A stretch of DNA of 64,000 nt from positions 1-64,000 of the forward strand of contig FMBT01000400.1 in the NCBI GenBank assembly GCA_900095095.1, written 5' to 3'. This DNA is from Fragilariopsis cylindrus CCMP1102. Lineage: Eukaryota > Bacillariophyta > Bacillariophyceae > Bacillariales > Bacillariaceae. This document shows positions 55,201-64,000 of this stretch, in pieces (within the stretch, counting starts at the first letter, position 1; the number at the start of each line of letters is the position of its first letter). A model generated the notes under the pieces. That model was not told the origin of the DNA and ran no database searches. It saw nothing but the letters and a program-made list of their open reading frames with translations. A program made the position numbers and the translations under genes.

Positions 55201-58200
55201 ACGAGCCGAAGCACGCTCAAGCTTGGAATAGTGTTGACATCGATGCCTACATGGGTATGGCACGTGGGGACGATAGGGAGAGTGGAATGGATGTTGAGTC
55301 CGGAAGATTTGATGGAACGAACTGCAGAAGATCCACCGTGGATCAATTCCACGGCAGAACGTTCAGGGATGGTTGCAGTTGAAGCCATTTTGATTCAAGG
55401 ACAATGGCCAGGAGTGAACAATAATCTATGGAGGATGGAGTCGTTACACACCGCCGTCAAAGTGGTATTGGCACGACAAAATAAGAGTGGCAAACCAGTA
55501 GCGGGGGAAATGCCAGAGGGATGGACAGGCTACACGTCCTACACTTTATTGCATGATAAGGTGGGAGGGGTAACGAATGGTAAATTTCCTGTAGAAGTAC
55601 AAACAAGAACACAACCTACATCACCTGTGCAACGTTCCTCCCAGTGTATCGGGAAAGCTAGGAGAAGCGTTGTCGGAAATGGAAGGTGGATACGAAGTGC
55701 TTCGGGGACCAAAGGGCGAGCGAAACACCGCATCTGGCATTTTAGATTGGAGGCATATGAAAAAGGGGGGAAAGTTAAAGCACCGTTTGTGTATTGCAAA
55801 TCAGGCGTAGTAGTAGAAAGAACCCTGACGATGCAAGAGCAGGCAAGGGTGCTGGATTTTCCAGTATCACGAACAGGTCGGATGACGGATAGGCAACTAA
55901 AGATCCTGACAGACATCGAGATAACTGGAAAAATAATAACGGCAAGCATCTTTTTCTTGACGACGTGGAACAAGGAACGCGTCGCAAAAGACGAAGAGAA
56001 GAGAACGCACGCAGAGGTGCGAATTAAATCTGTCATTGATGATAGTACTCTTTCTACCACCTTCGACAGTATCCAACAGAAGAATACGAGTGAAGTGGTG
56101 AAGGAGGTAGACGGAATTGCGTCCGCACACCAAGCGAAAGAGGAATTTGATATACCAAAGGTAACAGAATCTAGTCATTACAAACCGAATGATATGTTTA
56201 TGGAACACGCAAAAGAAAAGTGGGGGACTCGTGCAGACGAGGCCGCTGTGCCATTCTACTTGTGGAATGATAGAGTGATTTTCAAGTTGCATGAGCATTG
56301 GACGTCGTCGACAGGAACAACACCGACGTTCGACGTCCATGATCCGTTGGACAGATTAAAGGTTACACGAGCATTGAGGCTTCTTCGAAAGGCGGCGCTG
56401 CGCCATTGGAAAGGATGGGTTGACAGGTCTTTCCGGAAATGGTATACAGCCACGGGGATCACTCAGAAAGAGCATGTAGATATCAAACTTGCAGGAGAAG
56501 CAGCTGTGATAAAAGCCGGGCAAGCATCGTGGTGGGAATGGGACAAGGGATCCACCATCTTCTTTTGGAGATGGCCTCCTGATTACCAAGATGTTGTACG
56601 CAAAGGAGTAGCACCGATGTTCGATTCTGAACCACCAGCAAACAGCGATCGACAGCCGCCTTATGAAGATGAATCCATCAGGCTGAAGGTGAAAAAGAAA
56701 CTTGAAAAGGTGATTATCCGCGAGTACATCACAATGAGTGACATAAAATTCGTTGAAGCTTACATGTATATGTTTGACGTGCCAAAGGGTACATCGGATA
56801 TTCGGATGGTGTATGACGGATCCAAGTCGGGTTTAAACAAGGCATTGTGGGCTCCTTGGTTTAGTTTACCTACTATTGACACCATGTCTCGGTGGGTGCT
56901 AGCAGGATCGTGGCTGGCCGACAATGACTATGGTGATTTCTTTCTAAATTTTCCGCTGCATGCGGATTTACAGAAATATTGTTGAGTGGATCTAACTCAA
57001 TTGTTTCCCAAGATGAATGGGGAAACTGCGTGTATTGTGGTTGGGCGTTGGCTAAGAAACGCAATGGGATTAAGACCGTCTCCGTACTGTTCAATTCAAG
57101 GCGGGCTAAGAGCAAAGCGAGTCATCTTGGGAGATCCAACTGATGAAAACAATCCTTTTCAATGGGACAAGGTAACTGAAAATTTACCATGCTCAGAGGG
57201 GTACGATGCAACGTTACCTTGGATTGCCAAAGTTCGCAAGGATCAGAAATCAGCTGCAGATCTAGCACAGTATGTGGATGATGTCCGAGTCGTAGCACCG
57301 ACGGAAGAATTAGCATGGCAGTGCAGCAGTAAAATAGCGAAAACAGCATGCTATTTGGGGTTGCAGGATGCAGCGAGGAAGAGACGACCCCAGAGTCAGC
57401 GGCCGGGGGCGTGGGCCGGAGCAACTATTGCGACGGACAAGGAAGGAGTAACAAAGGCTGTAACACAAGATCAATGGGAAAAGTTGCAGTACAAGATTCG
57501 TTGGATTGGAAAGCAATTGGGTTTGGAAGATAAGTATACTCCAGACAAGTTTGGTGATGTGAAGTCCGAGTTTGAAAATGCCCCAGAGGGACAAATTCAT
57601 TTTAAAACTACAGAACAATTTGTAGGATTTGTTGTCTACGTCTCAATGACGTACAAGTTGTTAGTTCCTTATTTGAAGGGAATATACTTAACTCTGAATT
57701 CATGGCGACCAGACAGGGATGAAGGTGGATGGGGAATACCGCAGGTGAAAATAAAAGGGGTACCGAGAGAAAATTTAGCATATCAAAAAACCCCACTCTG
57801 GGTTGATGTAATGTCTAGATTAAAACATGATGTGGAAGCATTATTAGAACTCACTTATCATGACAGACCACCAGATTCGCTGATTCGAGCTACTAATAAG
57901 GACGCATACTACGTGGTGGGCGATGCATCTGGAGCTGGCTTTGGATCATCAAGCTGGCAGCAGGGATCGGAGGACGTGCATGCTGATTTTGGGAAGTGGA
58001 TGGAAGATGTTACCGATCAGGAATCATCAAATTTTAGAGAAGCAGCCAACTTAGTGATACGGCTAAAACGTATGTTGAAAGACGGTGCTCTTACAGAAGG
58101 GACGGAAGTCTTTGTATTCACTGACAATCAAGTGGCAGAGAGCACTTATTTCAAAGGGTCATCAAAGAACTCTAAGTTGCATCAACTCATCCTCAGGTTG

Positions 58201-58803
58201 AGGAAACTTGAAATGGCAGGTAAACTCATCATTCATTTCATTTGGATACCCGGCACTTGGATGATAGCTCAAGGAACCAATGGCTTATCACGAGTAGAAT
58301 TTTCAAGTGGAGTCATGGCAGGCGGTCCCTTTCTAAAAAATTTGCCGTTGAATGAAACAGCACTGGAACGTGTGCCTCATTTAAAAGCTATTATCAATGG
58401 GTGGTTGCCTGGACAAGATTGGAAGTTTGCAACTACACAGGATTGGTTTCATGAAGTCTTCAAAGATCCGAACGGCTCATTTGTGTGGTCTCCGTCACCA
58501 GCGCTGGCCCGAGTTGCAGTGGATCAGTTGTGCGAAGTGAAGCATATCTTTCAAGATGATGGGACCGGGGCGTCCGTCGGTTTATGCGAGGGGTCCATCG
58601 ACAAATGGGAGATGTATGGTTGCCAGACAGAGCGATGAGCCAGAATATTCCTAATACTATGACGCAAGTGAACAACCCTAACCCCAAGTGAATGTATCGG
58701 CGATTCAACCAAGGCACCAAGTGATCCATCCAGTGTTCCATCCATTGATCCATCCACAGTATCTTACGAATATATCTTACGAATATTACGACGTATAATA
58801 CAA
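52213..58803 (+). mobile_element. Nested retroelement, DIRS- or LTR-like, degraded fossil
   Basis: About 6.6 kb lie between the two TGAGTTG copies, inside the non-LTR element. Parts in order: a non-coding left region (52213-52740) with repeated CATAAGCATCG words and a GCGCGC hairpin near 52264-52292; a coding-like stretch on the opposite strand (about 52740-53600); a gag-like region (about 53730-54950) with a coiled coil; and a reverse transcriptase-RNase H region (about 55230-58640). Visible motifs are IRMVYDGSKSGLN, NDYGDFFLNFPLH, MGLRPSPYCSIQGG, YVDDVRVVAPTEE, GDASGAGFGSS and WIPGTWMIAQGTNGLSR. The last motifs resemble DIRS-type elements, but no tyrosine recombinase or integrase and no matching terminal repeats were found. 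Coding capacity is broken in roughly four or more places. Age: old enough to have decayed, but younger than its host element. Confidence 0.7.
52740..53600 (-). other. Opposite-strand coding-like stretch in the nested retroelement
   Basis: Reading on minus, there are Gly-rich and then long acidic, helical segments (SQADLEDIETELDISSTSF; VREEHAAISEMQGQLTSIV; KDLYQDLVGVRNLIGTYSEG). The composition is more protein-like than the plus frames here. A run of about 17 C lies at 53486-53502. It is unassigned: possibly an extra antisense ORF of the element or part of another insertion. It is not open throughout. Confidence 0.35.
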
Positions 58804-58810
58804 TGAGTTG

Positions 58811-61088
58811 GAATTATAAAGTCCTCACACCGGAAGAATTCACGGAGCACTTCCCAACCAAGGCAGAAGAAGTACCACCAGTAGTCGGATTGCCGACATT
58901 CGTATCACCAAATGTAGTCAGGCAGAATTCACACCGTTAGCAAAACCACAAGTGATAGAAACAATAGGTTTTGGGGCAAACACGATCAGATCTGAACAAA
59001 TACTGGAAGGAACGGATGATCCAAGTGATATAACAGATGCCGAGTGGTCAAGATTCTTATTAATATCAATGAAAAGAAATTCGGAGGAACTAAAAATAGA
59101 GATAACAGCGGAGAAAATGATGGAGAAGTATAGAAGATGGAAAGAACGTACAAGCACGTCACCGTCAGGTAGACATCTAGGACATTTCCATGCATTATTC
59201 CAACCACTGAAAGCAAAGAATAAGAAAGATAGAGAGCGATTAGAAGGAATAAGGGAAGATTTAATCGAACTACATGCACTTATGTTACAAACAGCATACG
59301 ACAATGAACACGTATATAAAAGGTGGGAGTACATAATTACATGCATGCTAGCCAAGGAATCAGGAATACCAAGAATACACCGATTAAGGGTAATACACCT
59401 ATATGAATGTGACTTGAATCTACTCTTCTCAATATTCTTCAGGGAGCTAGATCAGCACTGTGAGGACAAGTTTCTAATCAACAAGGGGGTATATGGATGT
59501 AGACCTACAAGAAGAGCAATCGATCCAGTCTTTGTAGATGTAACACAAACAGAAATGGCAATGATAATGAGAAGACCACTTGTAAAATTCAACAATGATG
59601 CAACAGCATGCTTTGATCGAATACTTGTACACCTACTAAGCTTATGCCTCAGGTCATTTGGAATGCCAAAGAAACTGACAACTATGTTGGGAGAATTACT
59701 GAAGGTGGCAAGATATGCAATCAAAACAGGAATAGGAATATCAAGTGAGACATACCATCACTCTGATGAGTCACCAGCGTATGGGTCAGGACAAGGCAGT
59801 GGAGCATCTGCACAAGGATGGACAAAATTAGTATCAAAACTAGTTGACATTCATGACCAATATGGATATGGATGCAAGTATGAAGATCCTTGGAAACTAT
59901 ACACTGCTATAATTGGAATGTTAGGATCTGTAGATGATAATAATATCACAAACAACGGTGATGAATGGGAGACAGTACAGGACATCATGAAGCGAACACA
60001 ACACGATGCACAACTATGGAATGATTTATTAAGGGCAACAGGAGGAGCACTGAATCTGGACAAGTGCTTTGCACAAGTGTTGGCATTCCAATTTGGATTA
60101 AATGGAGCGCCAGTAATAGCACCAGCTGATCCATCTCTGACAATAACAATTCAAGACCGACAATACAATAAGGAGGTCATAATTGGACCAATATCCCCGT
60201 ATAAGACGTATTGGTTCCTAGGTACGTCAAGGAACAAGTAAAAACCAAACAGTACAACACGGAAAGTTACAGAAAACCTCATCCACACACAATAGGAAAC
60301 TAGCTTGCTCAGCAATGTCCCCTAAATGTGCATGGGTGCACTACTTGGCAGTATTTCAAAGTAGTGTAGGCTATCCTCTTGGAATGTGTCATCTTAGTAC
60401 ACACCAACTACATGATCTACAGGAGAAATACATACCAACACTGATGAATAAGATAGGAATAGTAAGAACACACGCCCATGTATTAGTCTTTGGACCAAGA
60501 TCGTATGGAGGTATAGGATATAATGATCTAAGAACCGAACAGGGACTTGATGCAGTACAAAACTTACTGAGACAGCTACGTACACCGGGGTATGGAAAAC
60601 AAATAGCAACAATATTTTTACAAACCTTTCAAAATGCATCAGGACTATCGCAACCACTGTTAGAATATCCATCAATAAGAGCACCACATCTGGAAGGACA
60701 TTATTACTATGTAGATATAGGAAGATTTTAGCCAAACACAATGCGAGTCTAGAAATAGAATGCATACCAGCACCCACATATGTCAAAATTGGATGGAATA
60801 ACACAAGAACAACCAGGTGGAAACTCATGGACAATATGGAGACGATTTCTTAAAACAATATGCAGAGAACAGTACATAATATATGAACCCACATCTACAC
60901 ATGAAGAAACAGAACAGCAATTCAGCAACGGGACAATAATCACCAAGTACTGGGACGGAGTGCCATATTTAGGACAAATAGTAAGCAAAACAGACAAATA
61001 CTACAAAATATTTTATGAAGATGGTGATGAAGAGGAACTCAATAGTGCAGAAGTAAATGAATACATGGAAAAGAATAGAGGAGAAGGA
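58811..61088 (+). mobile_element. Non-LTR retrotransposon continued: reverse-transcriptase domain and Tudor-like segment
   Basis: The frame interrupted at 52212 resumes as WNYKVLTPEEFTEHFP; a shift near 58918 leads to QAEFTPLAKPQ and TIGFGANTIRSEQILEGT. RT motifs follow: RTSTSPSGRHLGHFHALF, GVYGCRPTRRAIDPVF, motif A FNNDATACFDRI (near 59590-59625), motif B GSGQGSGASAQGW (near 59779) and motif C GSVDDNN (near 59925), so the usual F/Y-x-D-D is V-D-D. The main frame ends at 60241. The thumb region follows to about 60730 (LVFGPRSYGGIGYNDLRTEQ). From about 60912 comes GTIITKYWDGVPYLGQIV then YYKIFYEDGDEEEL, a Tudor/SH3-like module. The reading frame is broken by several shifts, so the copy is inactive. 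Confidence 0.85.
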
Positions 61089-62061
61089 GGCGTGTTCCCG
61101 CTCGATGCTGCGGTTTGTGGGACACTCGCGACTAAAAATTTTGATTCAAATACTATGCGCGATGGCTCGCGACCGGAAAATTATTTTGAAAATAATTAAA
61201 ATTATTAAGTGTTGAAATGGAAAATTATCACATCAACATGAAAATGGGAATGTACTGAATCGAACCTCCATGGGTATCAATCTATTTAACAAAAGCTTAT
61301 CAGACGAATTATAGATATTGGTACGCTTAATAAGTGAAAAAGTTTTGGTTGAATTTGGACATCTGGGGAAATTTCTATGAGTATTTATATAGGTGGCAGG
61401 CAAATTTCGAATCGCCAGGAAGAGGTACATAAGAGAGGAGAATAATAAATAAAATAAAGGAGTAATTGATAAAGTACTGGTACGGATGTCTCTATTAGTG
61501 TTTTATTAGTTAATGCGATAATTTCTATTCTTATTGTTACATTAAGAGAGGACCCATTTTCAACGGGCATATTGGACGTGTTTTCACTAAGAGAGAGTTT
61601 AAGTACTTAATATTCCACTAAAAAAACCGCACTTTTTCGTGTCTATTAACAGTACATACATCTATATTTCTTCTCTTAAGCGTATGTTGAATAGACCGAT
61701 ATCCATGGAGGTTCGATTCAATACATTCCCATTGTCAATGTGTTAATATGGAAAATTCCTTCTTTCACTGCATAGGTGCGCGCTTATATATTATTTCCAG
61801 CTTTGACGGCGTACGCTATATGGGGGAAATTCTCCCTGGAGAAGTACCAGGTCATTGCCTACACTACCTAGACCTGGCGATAATTTGGAATGTGTAGAAT
61901 GCCTAAGGATAGGTACTGGAGAAGGTTTGAAGAGCTACCATACAGTTAAAAATGCCCCCAATTGATAGTACTTTGCTGCATTCCTCGCGTTAACCAGTCC
62001 CGTGTGGCAGACAAATGTCACACAGGGCGTATATCCACGCAGCATTGAGCGGGAACACGCC
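61089..62061. mobile_element. Fold-back (long inverted repeat) non-autonomous DNA transposon
   Basis: The ends are inverted repeats: GGCGTGTTCCCGCTCGATGC at the left and its complement with one change at 62041-62061. A 4-bp duplication AGGA flanks it (61085-61088 and 62062-62065). Removing it with one AGGA restores a continuous frame of the surrounding non-LTR element (GEG joined to RMTGEIG). Inside, 61212-61320 is an imperfect inverted copy of about 61655-61762 (shared GGGAATGTA, TGAATCGAACCTCCATGG). No transposase is encoded, so it needs one from elsewhere. Confidence 0.85.
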
Positions 62062-62065
62062 AGGA

Positions 62066-64000
62066 AGAATGACAGGAGAAATAGGTACAAGAATGAGACT
62101 ACAAATACCACTGGGTGATTGGATCATATTAGCAAACAAATCGGAAAGGATGTGGCCGTTCTACTATGCAGATAGCACAGATACATTGTACAGAAGCTAC
62201 AGAAAAGATTGGTACTCCAATGGGGATATATATTATGACTGCCATAACATAAATGGTGATGAAATAGATACATACAATAATTATACGAAAAGTAGCAACG
62301 TAACATTATTACCGGATGATGCATCACCAACAGATGTAATGGACACAGATGATGAATGGCGAATTGCACAGCACCAACCTATGGATGTGACTGAAGAGAA
62401 GGATACAGAAGACAAGACGTTCATGGACTTTCTAATGAAGCAAGAAGAACATGTAACACAGCACTACACTGAAAGAGAATTTCATACAGCACCCATAAAG
62501 ATATATGAAATGATCAAGTCAATAAACAATGTCAACATAGCAACAGATGGAGGAGCAATACAATTCAAGGGTTCCTTGGGGTTTGTAATTGCATATGAAG
62601 ATGGAGAAATACTACTATCATGCTATGGACAACCATCAGGGAATGATCCATTATCTTTTTGATCAGAAATATGTGCTTTCCTAGCGGTAGTGAGACTGGT
62701 AACACTTATGACAAAGTACTACGATAATATGATACAGTGCAATGAACCGATACGAGGTAAAATACAAGTGTATATGGATAGTCTAAGCATGATCAACAAA
62801 CTGGAAGCATATGATGTATATCCTACAGCGCCACTAGCAACCGAGCTCCATTCGGAATGGGACGTACTGTCAGCATTACACAGGGCATTACAGTGGTACG
62901 GAACCAAACCAAAAATCAGATGGGTAAAGAGTCACCAAGATGATATGGTGTTTGATAAAGAAGCAATGCCCTTAAATGCCTACCTCAACTCAGAAGCAGA
63001 TGAACTAGCAACAATAGGACTAAAACGACTACAGGAAAAGCCCAGGGTACCAATGGATCCAGACACAGTTATCCAGTTTCACATCAACAATAGAACAATA
63101 ACAAGAGACTTCAAGAGAACGATAAGAGAAATCATCCATTCAATACCACTCAAAAAGTACTATTGTAAAAGATTTGGATGGAGCAATAATATATTTGATC
63201 TAATTGACTGGGATATATTTCGACCAGTATATAAGAAATATCTATCAACGAAGGGAATACAATGGATGCACAAATTTTGTATAAAGAAACTGCCAACAGG
63301 AGAAAGAGTTCATAAAAGAGATCACTACCATGATCAGAGATGTTCATCATGCGGGGAAGACAAAGAGAATGACGACCACGTATTCCAATGTACCAAAAGA
63401 AGAAGTCTAAGAAAGAAGGTTCTCAATCAAATTAATCTATTAAGGAACACAGTTGATCCAAAACTGTGTGATATATTGAAGGAAGGACTAATGACATACT
63501 TCAATGGAGAATTGGTATCAACTACAATGCTACGACTCAGGGGACAAAAGAACATGAACAAACGATATACATTACTCATCAAGAACAGGTGGTAATAGGT
63601 TGGGACAATCTACTTAGAGGAAAGTTCTCAAAACAATGGAAAATACAACAGAAAGCATTCATATCCAGAAGGATACTGTCAAACCCAACAGAGTACGAAA
63701 GAGCACAAAGAAATAAGAAAAGAAAAGCAGCAAAGAACACTACAGAAACAAAGAAAAAGAACAGAACAGAAGCAAAGCGTTCCATGCTTTCTTTCAAGCA
63801 ATCATACCTATAATACAAGAAATCTGGATGGATAGATGCATTGATAGAAACAAACCAGTATTAGGAGGCAGAATAGCAGCAGAATATGATTCTCTCTCCA
63901 AAAAGGTCACTCACTCACTACTATACACTAAGAGAGATGGTGCTACCGGAAGATGAACTGAAAATATACGATGAAACAATTAAATTACAACTGGATGATA
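62066..64000 (+). mobile_element. Non-LTR retrotransposon continued: RNase H, zinc knuckle, tail; runs off the window
   Basis: After the fold-back element the frame continues with RMTGEIGTRM and WIILANKSERMWPFYY. An RNase H domain starts at about 62536: ATDGGAIQFKGSLGFVI (first Asp), SEICAFLAV (Glu), VYMDSLSMINKLEAY (Asp) and YLNSEADELATIG (last Asp). A TGA at 62660-62662 just before SEIC sits where an Arg (CGA) would be usual. Then come KKLPTGERVHKRDHYH, a zinc-binding CSSCGEDKENDDHVFQC, and after a shift near 63595 VVIGWDNLLRGKFSKQW and a Lys-rich stretch. At about 63780-63930 GGRIAAEYDSLSKKV extends the element beyond 64000. The copy is inactive. Confidence 0.85.

Overview
The window looks like nuclear DNA of a diatom, probably a raphid pennate of the Fragilariopsis/Pseudo-nitzschia type; the genus is inferred, not shown. 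The evidence is: spliceosomal GT-AG introns of about 70-270 bases; very AT-rich, microsatellite-rich spacers; Asn/Asp/Ser-rich host proteins; two preproteins whose signal peptides end just before Phe, the plastid-import signature of algae with red-derived complex plastids; a heat-shock-factor gene, a TPR-like protein and a GPI-type surface protein of kinds common in diatoms; and large reverse-transcriptase elements of a diatom type.

Layout. 1-5.5 kb: glycan and methyltransferase genes (an FkbM-type methyltransferase on minus, an exostosin-type GT47 on plus, a second FkbM/METTL-like methyltransferase on plus) set among inverted non-coding repeats. 5.9-7.4 kb: a decayed HSD17B10-like dehydrogenase, then two dispersed repeats. 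8.5-9.4 kb: an unknown two-exon gene. 9.8-11.7 kb: cytochrome-b5-type sulfite oxidase. 13.3-15.3 kb: a plastid-targeted multi-pass membrane protein. 16.6-22.1 kb: a ~190-bp tandem repeat holding a young LTR retrotransposon with identical LTRs, no visible gag/pol and one long repetitive reading frame. 23.6-30.3 kb: Listerin (LTN1). 31-34.4 kb: a GT92 glycosyltransferase and a GT8-like fragment. 36-37.2 kb: a small heat-shock-factor gene with an unusual recognition helix. 38.4-40.2 kb: a fragmented membrane-protein gene. 40.7-41.7 kb: a GPI-type surface protein with tandem repeats upstream. 42.9-44.4 kb: a TPR-like protein. 44.8-46.3 kb: an alpha/beta-hydrolase. 47.8-48.7 kb: a secreted Ser/Gly/Lys-rich, silaffin-like protein. 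49.1-51.2 kb: a plastid-targeted five-bladed beta-propeller protein. From 51.7 kb to the end: a degraded non-LTR retrotransposon, split by a second retroelement (52.2-58.8 kb) and again by a fold-back DNA element (61.1-62.1 kb).

The host genes do not form an operon-like system. Themes are glycan building (GT47, GT92, GT8, FkbM), cell surface and wall proteins, plastid import, protein quality control (LTN1) and sulfur oxidation. Several otherwise convincing host genes are split by a single base, often in a short homopolymer; this could be residual sequencing error, allelic decay or real pseudogenes, and the sequence alone cannot decide.

The most novel-looking features are the cargo-like repetitive ORF of the young LTR element with its tRNA-Asn-like primer site, the Tudor-like domain inside the non-LTR element, the SH3/Tudor-like insert in Listerin, and the three-level transposon nest with readable target-site duplications.
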